Positions 1 through 6,418 are shown, counted from the first letter of the stretch. The stretch is DNA of 8,290 nucleotides from an uncultured Lachnospiraceae bacterium (GCA_910586555.1 CAJUJY010000099.1:1-8290), one strand, 5' to 3'. Translations and numbers: made by a program. The notes: a model not told the origin generated them from the sequence alone.

Positions 1-49
1 CAGGGAAATCCACAGGAAATATTTTTATAAACTGCCAAAACGTATATTA

Positions 50-196
50 CCTGGCCAAAGGCCAAATGTAATCCTAAAAGGCAACTGTACGGGGCCGCCG
101 GCGTTTAAATCTGGTGTTTTCAGATTTTATGCGCCGTTGCGTGAACCCGTCCAAGCGGAAGCGGGTTGCCTGTAGGATTACTTTGGACTTGCCAGG
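50..196 (+). ncRNA. Candidate structured RNA, family not recognised
   Basis: This GC-rich island in AT-rich DNA folds into a long rod. Pairings read by eye: CCTGGC 50-55 with GCCAGG 191-196; AAG 58-60 with CTT 188-190; CCAAA 62-66 with TTTGG 182-186; GTAATCCTA 68-76 with TAGGATTAC 173-181; GGCAAC 80-85 with GTTGCC 165-170; ACGGG 89-93 with CCCGT 146-150; CGGCG 99-103 with CGCCG 132-136; AAATCTG 107-113 with CAGATTT 121-127. An alternative hairpin, AACCCG 144-149 with CGGGTT 162-167, competes with two of these helices. No open frame with a ribosome site covers it. I cannot match it to a riboswitch, 6S, SRP, tmRNA or RNase P signature. The strand is assumed; a rod like this folds almost equally well from the other strand. 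A weak TATATT (43-48) could be a -10 box. No U-tract terminator follows. It could instead be a DNA inverted repeat or the leader of a gene beyond the left edge. Confidence 0.5.
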
Positions 197-199
197 GCA

Positions 200-560
200 T
201 AATATTTTAACCTCTCATTTAAAATAAACCGTGGATAACTATAAATTATCCTTCATTGGCTCTTTATATATTCTTACATATATGATAAGCTTTGTACATG
301 CAACATATTACCAACAGGATATGTGTGGTAAAACTGCTGCTTTTACTATTTTAAATTCTACCAGTTTACCTTAAAACTGCATTGCAGGGCCAATGTGGCT
401 TGCCAGGTAAATGTTTTATCCTAGATATAAAAACCTGCCGTATGTTTAAAACTGGCAAACAATAAAAAATACAGCACCATCTGGCTGTTATCTGTAACTG
501 GTATTTTTCCATAGGACTTAAACCAGTTATGCTATTTATTTTTTATAGATAAAGCAAAAT
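200..560. other. Intergenic stretch without a gene, rich in short inverted repeats
   Basis: No reading frame with a plausible ribosome site is present. Small dyads are frequent: GGATAA 233-238 with TTATCC 246-251; CTGC 377-380 with GCAG 384-387; GCCA 389-392 with TGGC 396-399; CAGGT 404-408 plus TTTTAT 414-419 with ATAAAA 427-432 plus CCTG 434-437; CCAGTTT 361-367 with AAACTGG 449-455. The nonamer CTTGCCAGG occurs at 188-196 (end of the putative RNA) and again at 399-407. These may be regulator sites or remnants of a second structured element, but nothing can be named. Confidence 0.4.
495..529. repeat. Inverted repeat upstream of the acyltransferase promoter
   Basis: TAACTGGT (495-502) and ACCAGTTA (522-529) form a perfect 8-bp dyad with a 19-nt spacer. 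It ends about 34 bp upstream of the TATAAT box at 563-568. The position would suit an operator or activator site, but the arms are short and AT-rich DNA makes chance occurrence possible. Confidence 0.35.
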
Positions 561-568
561 TGTATAAT
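540..568 (+). promoter_or_regulatory. Probable sigma-A promoter of the acyltransferase gene
   Basis: A perfect TATAAT lies at 563-568. The sequence 17 bp upstream (TTTTTA, 540-545) is a poor -35 box, so the promoter may need an activator. Transcription would start near 575 and give a leader of about 38 nt with AGGAGGTG at 597-604. Confidence 0.45.
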
Positions 569-612
569 AGTTTTCTTAACAAATATTACCAAAACCAGGA
601 GGTGTAATAAAA

Positions 613-1689
613 ATGCGTAAATACTACATTGATAATTTAAGGTGGATTATAATTATCCTGCTTATCCCATACCATGCTGCAATGGCATGGAATATATGGG
701 GAGAACCTAATTATATATATTTTGGAAGTAATAAACTAATTAGCAGCATTGTAGTATTTTTAAGTCCCTATGCTATGCCTCTTTTATTTCTTATTGCGGG
801 CATAAGTACAAAATATTCATTACAAAAAAGAACATATAAGCAATATATCATGGAAAGATTCAGGAAACTGTTAATCCCTTTTATATCTGGTACATTACTA
901 ATTATGCCATTAATGGCATATATTGCTAAAAAGTTTAACTATGGTTATAAAGGCAGTTTATTACAGCATTACTATATTTTCTTTACAAGGGTTACTGACT
1001 TGACAGGGGCTGATGGCTGTTTTTCTATAGGGCAGTTCTGGTTTATCTTGTATCTTTTTATTATTTCACTCATATCCGTCCCTGTAATAATGTTACAGAA
1101 AAAAATTATGCCTGCATTTAAAAAGAAAATACCTTTCTGCCTTATATGCTGCCTTGGCCTTCCTTTGCCGGTTTTAAGCTGCCTGCTTACAATAGGAGGA
1201 AAGAGCCTTGCAGAATATACATATATTTTCTTTCTGGGATATTATATTTTTTCAGATACAAGTGTAACCAATAAGGCAGAAAAACATAAATATTTTTTCT
1301 TATTTACTGGTTTAACTGCAACATTACTGGATGTATATATGTTTATATGGTCTGGGGTACAATACAGGCTGCCTGTTACAATTATTAAATTTATATCTTG
1401 CCATTCTATGCTTATTGCACTGGCAGGTACAGGAAAAAGATATCTAAACTTTAACAATATGCTGGCAAGATATATGTCACAAAGATCATTTGCCTTTTAT
1501 TCCTTTCATTTTATCTGGCTTGTTTTATTCCAGTACCTTATGTTTGGTATTTTAAGAAATAATATACTTCTTTTATATATTGTACCTGTATTCCTGGCTT
1601 ATGCTGCAACATTTTTATGCTGCGGGATATGTATAAGGATTCCCTTTCTTTGTTATCTTATGGGAATAAAGCCCCTTTGTAAAAAATAA
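613..1689 (+). CDS. Integral membrane acyltransferase, acyltransferase-3 family
   Basis: This 358-residue polytopic protein has about ten predicted helices (roughly 10-28, 45-66, 86-105, 137-160, 173-191, 200-216, 226-246, 255-272, 293-315, 319-341), the size and topology of the acyltransferase-3 family (OpgC/OafA-like). Family hallmarks seen are the N-terminal YYIDNLRW followed by the helix-1 histidine H21 in YHAAM (the candidate catalytic residue), the basic RFRKLLIPF patch at 82-90 leading into helix 3, GQFWFILYLF at 140-149, and SFHFIWL near 297-303. Members move acetyl or other acyl groups from the cytoplasm to envelope glycans, lipids or antibiotics. The substrate here cannot be read from sequence. 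The start has an excellent AGGAGGTG 8 nt upstream. It is transcribed toward the FtsX-type transporter, but 156 nt and a separate promoter lie between them, so operon membership is uncertain. Family call confident, substrate unknown. Confidence 0.85.
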   Translation: MRKYYIDNLRWIIIILLIPYHAAMAWNIWGEPNYIYFGSNKLISSIVVFLSPYAMPLLFLIAGISTKYSLQKRTYKQYIMERFRKLLIPFISGTLLIMPLMAYIAKKFNYGYKGSLLQHYYIFFTRVTDLTGADGCFSIGQFWFILYLFIISLISVPVIMLQKKIMPAFKKKIPFCLICCLGLPLPVLSCLLTIGGKSLAEYTYIFFLGYYIFSDTSVTNKAEKHKYFFLFTGLTATLLDVYMFIWSGVQYRLPVTIIKFISCHSMLIALAGTGKRYLNFNNMLARYMSQRSFAFYSFHFIWLVLFQYLMFGILRNNILLLYIVPVFLAYAATFLCCGICIRIPFLCYLMGIKPLCKK

Positions 1690-1710
1690 AAACCTGGTTT
1701 TATTTATTGT
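1684..1710 (+). terminator. Weak AT-only hairpin after the acyltransferase gene
   Basis: AATAAAA and TTTTATT flank the loop ACCTGG just at and after the stop codon. The stem is entirely A-T and short, so it would be at best a weak terminator. A new promoter at 1759-1787 makes a transcript break here plausible. Confidence 0.2.
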
Positions 1711-1758
1711 ATACTGTTTACCGCCTGTCCCATAATACTGCATTACAGCCCATGATAA

Positions 1759-1787
1759 TTGATTAGCTGCAATATACAACATATAAT
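1759..1787 (+). promoter_or_regulatory. Probable sigma-A promoter of the FtsX-type ABC transporter
   Basis: TTGATT (1759-1764), a 17-bp spacer and a perfect TATAAT (1782-1787) make a good vegetative promoter. The leader to the ATG at 1846 is about 50 nt and contains the purine-rich ribosome site GGGAGG at 1829-1834, 11 nt from the start, which is slightly long spacing. Confidence 0.6.
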
Positions 1788-1845
1788 AAATTATATAAAA
1801 TATAAAGACCATTGTAGTTAAAAGGGAAGGGAGGCTGTATTATAT

Positions 1846-3804
1846 ATGAATAAAACCAGTTTATTTATTAAATTGTACTACCGGCAAAAGGTAAAATTTT
1901 TAATTATGGTTATTATATTTGCACTTACTGGCATAGTTATCTCATGTTCATTATTTATACGTGAAAATAATGAAAATTTTTATGAAGCACAGCTTGTTAC
2001 TCTTGAAGAAAACAGTGTATCAGAAGAGGACAAGGAAGAAATACAGATTATGCGGGAAGAAGCTTCAAGGGAAGAAGGTTCTTTTGTTACTAATTCCGTA
2101 AGCAGTATATTATCTGTATTTGCATTTGTAAGTATACTGGCTGGAATATGGGGCTGTACAAGTCTTTTATTTTTCCAGAATATTTCAATGCAGAAATCAT
2201 TTGTTATGTTAAAAATATTTGGCATACAAAGAAAAGACCTGGTATACAGGGCATTAACTGACGGGTTTTCTTATGGTATTTTGGGAGGTTTTCCAGGCAG
2301 TGCCTTTGGATTTCTTTTATTTAAATATTTATCTGCCAGGTTGTGTAAATTGGATCCGTCTTTTTATATATTTTCAATAGAAAGTTTAAAAACTTTACTA
2401 TTAACTACTTTAATGCTTTTTATAATTGCATTTTCTATAAGCCTTGTTTCTGGTTTGTATTTATATGAAAAACCAGTTGTATTAATTCTATATGAAAGAA
2501 ATACAGAAAAAGAAAAACAAATTTACTGGAAAGTTGCACTTGCCATGGCTGTTTTTATGTATTTTATAATCTGTATTGTTTTCAAGGAAACATTGTTTTA
2601 CATTAATATACTTTTTATTATATGTATAACTGTAATCCTGCTTTTAACCGGGGTATTTTATATTGTTTTTAAAATTCTGGCAGGAAAGAGATTTAATAAA
2701 GAAAAGCCATTAAACAGTATTTATGGAATAAGCCGCCGCTTTTTATGCACAAGGAATAAAAGAGATTCATTCCTTGCTGCATCAGTATCAGCGGGTGCAA
2801 TTATAATTTGTTTTGTCTTAAATATTGAATTTAATTTTAGCGGGATATTACGGGATTCTTACAGGGACAACCAAGGCTATTCAACTGTAGTATCATTACA
2901 GGGATTTGGAAAACTTAAGGAAATGGAAAAGTTTCTTGATAACAATGGATATAAATATACTTTATTATATAGCAAATGGGTAGAATATAAAGAATTAAAC
3001 GGTGTGGCAGTAAATCCAGATAAAGATAGGTATAATGGTTTCTTTGCGGCAATTTTAGCAAAACAGACAGATAATAATGTAAATTTCCAGATACCAGAAG
3101 GTTCTTTTGCAGCAGAAAATTATTTTGCATACCGGTGTGGCCTTGAGTTAGGGAATGAATATGGTATTTTTGGCGGCAATGCTGTCTATTCCAACAATCT
3201 TGATGGCAATAAACAAAATATGGCATTAGCAAGATATAACTGTATAATTAACCAAAAAGACTACCATCTGGGTACAGATAATACATGGAGTATGCTGTTT
3301 TTACTGGATTTAAGCAGGGCAGATGAAGAAGAGTTAAAAGAACTTCTTAAAGACATTCCATGCAAGGTTGAAACTGCTTCACAGCTTACAGATGAAATTA
3401 ACAGGATTATGTCAGATTATATAAGCGTTATATTAGTAGCTGGTTTTATGCTTATACTTGTTACAACAACATTTTTTTATTCAATGGTGCAAAGTGACCT
3501 GGCAATTAGAAAAAAGGAACTGTATCTTTACCAGTTGTACGGGGCATCAAGAAAAAAAGCATTCAGGGTTGTATACCTTGAATACCTTTTAATTGCATGG
3601 ATTGCTTCTTTTAGTGTAGTATGTGTAACAATGTTTTTAGGAAGCTGTTTCTTCAGGTTTATGTTAAACAGGCATTATCCGCTTTCTGTTCCTGTAGTCC
3701 TTATAACAAGTTTTATATCATCATTATTTGTGCTTTTATGTTGTTTTGCTGCACAATGGGTTAATTTGGCCAGAACTAAAACAGAAATAATAAGAGATGA
3801 ATAA
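1846..3804 (+). CDS. FtsX-family ABC transporter permease, BceB-like
   Basis: The protein has 652 residues and ten predicted helices: about 17-37, 87-110, 136-160, 183-205, 227-246, 250-276, 309-328, 526-547, 576-600 and 614-636. A hydrophilic segment of about 197 residues (329-525) between helices 7 and 8 should be extracellular. This is the architecture of BceB-type permeases, which free lipid II-cycle intermediates from bacitracin-like peptides and signal to a kinase. FtsX-type cytosolic helices that contact the ATPase are visible at about 115-140 (KSFVMLKIFGIQRKDL) and 554-575 (IRKKELYLYQLYGASRKK). An acidic region at 40-80 follows helix 1. The ATPase gene follows 92 nt downstream, the reverse of the usual bceA-bceB order. 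No BceRS-type kinase or regulator adjoins it. A general FtsX/MacB-type exporter is the alternative; the long single extracellular domain argues for the Bce class. Confidence 0.85.
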   Translation: MNKTSLFIKLYYRQKVKFLIMVIIFALTGIVISCSLFIRENNENFYEAQLVTLEENSVSEEDKEEIQIMREEASREEGSFVTNSVSSILSVFAFVSILAGIWGCTSLLFFQNISMQKSFVMLKIFGIQRKDLVYRALTDGFSYGILGGFPGSAFGFLLFKYLSARLCKLDPSFYIFSIESLKTLLLTTLMLFIIAFSISLVSGLYLYEKPVVLILYERNTEKEKQIYWKVALAMAVFMYFIICIVFKETLFYINILFIICITVILLLTGVFYIVFKILAGKRFNKEKPLNSIYGISRRFLCTRNKRDSFLAASVSAGAIIICFVLNIEFNFSGILRDSYRDNQGYSTVVSLQGFGKLKEMEKFLDNNGYKYTLLYSKWVEYKELNGVAVNPDKDRYNGFFAAILAKQTDNNVNFQIPEGSFAAENYFAYRCGLELGNEYGIFGGNAVYSNNLDGNKQNMALARYNCIINQKDYHLGTDNTWSMLFLLDLSRADEEELKELLKDIPCKVETASQLTDEINRIMSDYISVILVAGFMLILVTTTFFYSMVQSDLAIRKKELYLYQLYGASRKKAFRVVYLEYLLIAWIASFSVVCVTMFLGSCFFRFMLNRHYPLSVPVVLITSFISSLFVLLCCFAAQWVNLARTKTEIIRDE

Positions 3805-3821
3805 AAAAATTTTAGCCAGGC

Positions 3822-3867
3822 TAAGTAAGTCCTAAACCCCACTGCTTAAAAAACGGGGACTTACTTA
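3822..3867. repeat. 11-bp hairpin between permease and ATPase genes
   Basis: TAAGTAAGTCC (3822-3832) pairs perfectly with GGACTTACTTA (3857-3867) around a 24-nt loop. CCCC at 3837-3840 and GGGG at 3855-3858 offer an overlapping alternative. No U-tract follows on the + strand, so it is not a standard terminator. It may be an mRNA processing or stability element that sets the ratio of permease to ATPase, or an attenuator. Confidence 0.5.
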
Positions 3868-3896
3868 ATGGGATTAAACAGAATGGAGGAGAATAA

Positions 3897-4559
3897 ATGG
3901 TTAAAGCTCAAAATATATGTAAAATAATAAAAAATGGCAGCAAGGAGAATGTTATACTAGATAATATATCATTTAACCTTAACCAGGGAACAATAACTGC
4001 AATTATTGGGAAAAGCGGGTGCGGAAAAAGCACACTGCTTTCCATTATGAGCGGTATTGACAGGCCGTCTTCGGGAAAGGTATTTTTACATAACAAAGAT
4101 TTTTATTCTATGGACAAAAAAGGGCAGGAAAAATTCCGCAACGAAAATATAGGTATACTTTTCCAGAACTACCATCTTATACCAGAACTTACTTGTGAAG
4201 AAAACATAAGGATGCCACTGGCCTTTTCTAGTAAAAAGACTAATAATAAAAAGATTAAAGATTTAATTAAAATGGCAGGTCTTGAAAAAAAAGAACGGCT
4301 TTTCCCAAAACAAATGTCAGGAGGTGAACAGCAGAGGGCAGCACTTTTAAGGGCACTTGTAAACGGGCCTTCAATTCTTTATGCTGATGAACCAACAGGG
4401 GCACTTGATACAAAAACAGGCAATGAACTTATGAAATTTCTGGTAAAAAGTGCACATATTAAAAAATTGACAATTCTTTTAGTCACACATGACCTGGATA
4501 TTGCAAAACAATGTGACCAGATTATTGAAATGTCAGGTGGAAAAATTATAACTCCATGA
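3897..4559 (+). CDS. ABC transporter ATP-binding protein, BceA/LolD/MacB type
   Basis: This 220-residue nucleotide-binding subunit has every catalytic motif intact: Walker A GKSGCGKST at 38-46, Q-loop Gln90 in ILFQNYHLIPELT, signature SGGEQQR at 141-147, Walker B ILYADEP at 160-166 with catalytic Glu165, D-loop ALD at 169-171 and switch His198. The MSGGEQQRAALLRALVN and ADEPTGALD segments are typical of the ATPases that pair with FtsX-fold permeases, so it should power the permease encoded just upstream from the inner face of the membrane. GGAGGAG at 3885-3891 lies 5 nt before the ATG, giving a strong start. The 92-nt gap carries a hairpin but no clear promoter, so co-transcription with the permease is likely. 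No clear terminator follows, and read-through toward spoVT cannot be excluded. Confidence 0.92.
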   Translation: MVKAQNICKIIKNGSKENVILDNISFNLNQGTITAIIGKSGCGKSTLLSIMSGIDRPSSGKVFLHNKDFYSMDKKGQEKFRNENIGILFQNYHLIPELTCEENIRMPLAFSSKKTNNKKIKDLIKMAGLEKKERLFPKQMSGGEQQRAALLRALVNGPSILYADEPTGALDTKTGNELMKFLVKSAHIKKLTILLVTHDLDIAKQCDQIIEMSGGKIITP

Positions 4560-4617
4560 TTATAATATTTTATACTTCTGGAATATTTTAACTGGATTTT
4601 TATATGTATCTTTAAAT

Positions 4618-4647
4618 TTTACATTATAGCACCTTAAATTGCATAAT
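4618..4647 (+). promoter_or_regulatory. Possible promoter for spoVT
   Basis: TTTACA (4618-4623), an 18-bp spacer and CATAAT (4642-4647) resemble a sigma-A promoter. In Bacillus spoVT is made under sigma-G. A GCATA at 4641-4645 with CATAAAA at 4665-4671 is only a poor sigma-F/G match. Either would leave a leader of more than 100 nt. Confidence 0.3.
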
Positions 4648-4720
4648 ATATATAATGTTTCATGCATAAAAATTCAGTCTTTCCACATAATAACTCCATA
4701 ACCAATTATGAAAATAACCA

Positions 4721-4755
4721 CAGGCAGACATGCTGTTTCATTTTGGCACTGCCTG
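4721..4755 (+). promoter_or_regulatory. Hairpin in the spoVT leader
   Basis: CAGGCAG (4721-4727) pairs with CTGCCTG (4749-4755), and TGC 4731-4733 can pair with GCA 4746-4748 inside the loop. The stem ends about 15 nt before the GGAGG ribosome site of spoVT, so it could affect translation or mark a binding site. No U-tract follows, which argues against a terminator. Confidence 0.4.
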
Positions 4756-4788
4756 GGGCTGTATAGAAATGGAGGATAAGTAAATATT

Positions 4789-5334
4789 ATGAAAGCAACT
4801 GGAATTGTGAGGAGAATAGATGATCTAGGACGAGTTGTAATTCCAAAAGAAATAAGAAGGACTTTAAGAATACGGGAAGGCGACCCTCTCGAAATATATA
4901 CAGACCGCGAAGGCCAGATTGTTTTAAAGAAATATTCAATGATGGGGGATTTAGGTGAGTTTGCAAAACAATATGCAGAAGCATTATCACAGACTACAGG
5001 GCATATAGTAGCAATAGCTGACAGGGATATAGTTATAGCTGCATCAGGTGGTGCTAAAAAAGACTTATTACAAAAACCTGTAAGCAAAGAACTTGAACAG
5101 GTTATTGATGACAGACAGAGTTTAATTGCATCAGGTGGTGAAAAAAATTATAAAACTATTGCAAATGAAGAAGAACACTTTTCATTTGAAGCAATAAGCC
5201 CTATTATATGTGAAGGTGATGCTGTTGGCGCTGTAGTCCTTTTATCTAAGGAAGGCAAAGCACAATTTGGTGAAACTGAAAAGAAACTTACTGCAACAGC
5301 CGCAAGCTTCCTTGGAAAACAGCTTGAACAATAA
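4789..5334 (+). CDS. spoVT: Stage V sporulation protein T, AbrB-family transcription factor
   Basis: The 181-residue protein begins with the near-invariant SpoVT/AbrB swapped-hairpin DNA-binding domain (MKATGIVRRIDDLGRVVIPK, then EIRRTLRIREGDPLEI, residues 1-50). A GAF-like ligand-sensing domain follows (about 56-178). The length is close to the 178 residues of the Bacillus subtilis protein. SpoVT modulates late forespore (sigma-G) gene expression and spore coat and germination properties. The ATG is certain from the conserved N-terminus, although the GGAGG at 4771-4775 is 13 nt away, unusually far, and a leader hairpin precedes it. Its usual neighbours (mfd, a prolyl isomerase, spoVB, mazG) are absent; it sits alone between envelope-transport genes, with a strong terminator behind it. 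Confidence 0.93.
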   Translation: MKATGIVRRIDDLGRVVIPKEIRRTLRIREGDPLEIYTDREGQIVLKKYSMMGDLGEFAKQYAEALSQTTGHIVAIADRDIVIAASGGAKKDLLQKPVSKELEQVIDDRQSLIASGGEKNYKTIANEEEHFSFEAISPIICEGDAVGAVVLLSKEGKAQFGETEKKLTATAASFLGKQLEQ

Positions 5335-5365
5335 TAAAATACTATATATTCTAAATTAATATAAT

Positions 5366-5416
5366 AAAAGGACTGCCGCACTAAAAACAAAAATACAAGA
5401 TGCGGCAGCCCCTTTT
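5366..5416. terminator. Strong bidirectional Rho-independent terminator
   Basis: CTGCCGCA (5373-5380) pairs with TGCGGCAG (5401-5408) around a 20-nt loop. AAAAGG at 5366-5371 and CCTTTT at 5411-5416 extend the stem and give T-tracts on both strands. It should end spoVT from the left and the convergent LytTR regulator gene from the right. Confidence 0.88.
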
Positions 5417-5458
5417 TATATATAATTTTACAATTAACCAGATAATACTTGTAACCTG

Positions 5459-5480
5459 TAATGCTACTTAACAAGCATTA
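5459..5480. repeat. Perfect inverted repeat downstream of the LytTR gene
   Basis: TAATGCT (5459-5465) and AGCATTA (5474-5480) flank the 8-nt loop ACTTAACA. One bulged A extends the pairing by two base pairs. It lies within the 3' end of the regulator transcript, ahead of the bidirectional terminator. No function can be assigned. Confidence 0.35.
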
Positions 5481-5508
5481 ACATACTGCCAGATAAAAAC
5501 CAGGCATA

Positions 5509-6228
5509 TTATCCGGCATATTTTATAATATAGCCCGTATATTTTGAAATAAACTCTTTTTTTCTCCGTCTTGATACAATAACTTTTTCATTTGTGCTCA
5601 TAACTACATATGTATTCTCTATCTTTTTTACTGCACCCAGGTTAATTATATATGACCTATGGCACTTAAAAAATATCTTTTTATCTAATACTTCTTCCCA
5701 ATGGATAAGTGTATATTCACTCCGGTACTCACTACTTGCTGTATATATTATTGTAGAACTTTTATTTGCCATTATAAATACAATATCCATCTGGCTTATA
5801 TTATATGAAATCCTGTCTTTATATACTATTTCCTTTTTAAATCCTGGCCTGCATATATATACATCACGGATTGCCTCACACAGTTCATTATCATCTATTG
5901 GTTTTGTAACAAACCTGAATGTATTTATTTTAAAACATTCCTTAAACATTTCTTTTTTATCTGAAAGAATTATAATTTTATATGGTACTTTCTTTTTTAA
6001 TAATCTCTTTCCTGCTTCAATACCTCCAATTTCTGGCACATATATATCAAGCAGCAGGCAGTCCAGTTTTTCTTCTGATAGCAATAGTTCTTCTGCCGAA
6101 AAATAATGTATATATTTAAACTCCATATTTGAATCCCTGGCAAAAATTTTTAATTTCTCTTCTATTATACTATGTATATATTGCTTGTCATCACAAATTC
6201 CTATTATAAAGCCAGTATCCTCTGTCAT
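5509..6228 (-). CDS. LytTR-family response regulator
   Basis: This 239-residue transcription factor has an N-terminal receiver domain (about 7-125) and a C-terminal LytTR DNA-binding domain (about 132-237). The receiver keeps the acidic pair Asp13-Asp14, the phosphoacceptor Asp61 in LLLDIYVPEIGG, Ser89 in place of the conserved Ser/Thr, and Lys109-Pro110. The LytTR part has the characteristic FKCHRSYIINL at 187-197. The fold, length and VSRRRKKEF tail are those of AgrA/ComE/VirR-like regulators, which often control bacteriocin, peptide-sensing or envelope genes through paired DNA repeats. No histidine kinase is encoded beside it, so it is orphan within this window. It follows the E-loop ABC operon on the same strand but has its own strong promoter. 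AGGAGGG at 6236-6242 lies 7 nt before the ATG. Regulation of the neighbouring transporter is inferred from proximity only. Confidence 0.9.
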   Translation of the reverse strand: MTEDTGFIIGICDDKQYIHSIIEEKLKIFARDSNMEFKYIHYFSAEELLLSEEKLDCLLLDIYVPEIGGIEAGKRLLKKKVPYKIIILSDKKEMFKECFKINTFRFVTKPIDDNELCEAIRDVYICRPGFKKEIVYKDRISYNISQMDIVFIMANKSSTIIYTASSEYRSEYTLIHWEEVLDKKIFFKCHRSYIINLGAVKKIENTYVVMSTNEKVIVSRRRKKEFISKYTGYIIKYAG

Positions 6229-6280
6229 AAATATTCCCTCCTGTACCCATTTTATTTATACATACCAAATATTAAAATAT

Positions 6281-6309
6281 ATTATACTACTTAATATTTC
6301 TCTTTTCAA
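6281..6309 (-). promoter_or_regulatory. Sigma-A promoter of the LytTR regulator gene
   Basis: Read on the - strand, TTGAAA (6309-6304), a 17-bp spacer and a perfect TATAAT (6286-6281) form a near-consensus vegetative promoter. It lies about 50 nt upstream of the regulator's ATG, so the regulator can be made independently of the ABC genes upstream. Confidence 0.7.
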
Positions 6310-6385
6310 TTAAAATAACTATTTTTTATTTATAAGTATTTGCAAATAAATATAAACAGTTTTTATATTTTGTATACGTAAAATA

Positions 6386-6418
6386 ACCTGGCAGGCTGTT
6401 TACACAAGCTTACCAGGT
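6386..6418 (-). terminator. Probable terminator after the E-loop ABC operon
   Basis: ACCTGG (6386-6391) pairs with CCAGGT (6413-6418). After one mismatch AGGCT (6393-6397) continues with AGCTT (6407-6411), leaving a 9-nt loop. On the - strand the hairpin begins about 12 nt after the ATPase stop codon and is followed by a short T-rich run (TATTTTA), so it is a modest Rho-independent terminator. Confidence 0.5.

Noticed and set aside
50..196. Assignment of the structured segment to a known riboswitch, SRP RNA, 6S RNA or tmRNA
   Set aside because: The diagnostic core motifs of those families that I know are not present, and no regulated gene follows closely, so it is left unnamed.
282..374. A 30-codon open frame on the + strand starting MISFVHATYY
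   Set aside because: There is no ribosome binding site before the ATG, the composition is not protein-like, and the region is full of small dyads.
3868..3927. A 19-codon open frame starting at the ATG beside the intergenic hairpin and overlapping the ATPase start
   Set aside because: It has no convincing ribosome site, and the overlapping ATPase gene has a strong site and an intact conserved N-terminus.
4560..4620. A terminator directly after the BceA-type ATPase gene
   Set aside because: Only scattered AT-rich direct repeats (AATATTTT, CTGGA) are present, with no stable stem followed by a T-tract.
4674..5087. A 137-codon frame on the - strand antisense to the start of spoVT
   Set aside because: SpoVT on the other strand is unmistakable, and this frame has no family features or ribosome site.
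5594..6106. A 170-codon hydrophobic frame on the + strand antisense to the LytTR regulator
   Set aside because: It is the mirror of a well-supported response regulator gene and has no ribosome site; its hydrophobicity follows from the AT-rich antisense codons.
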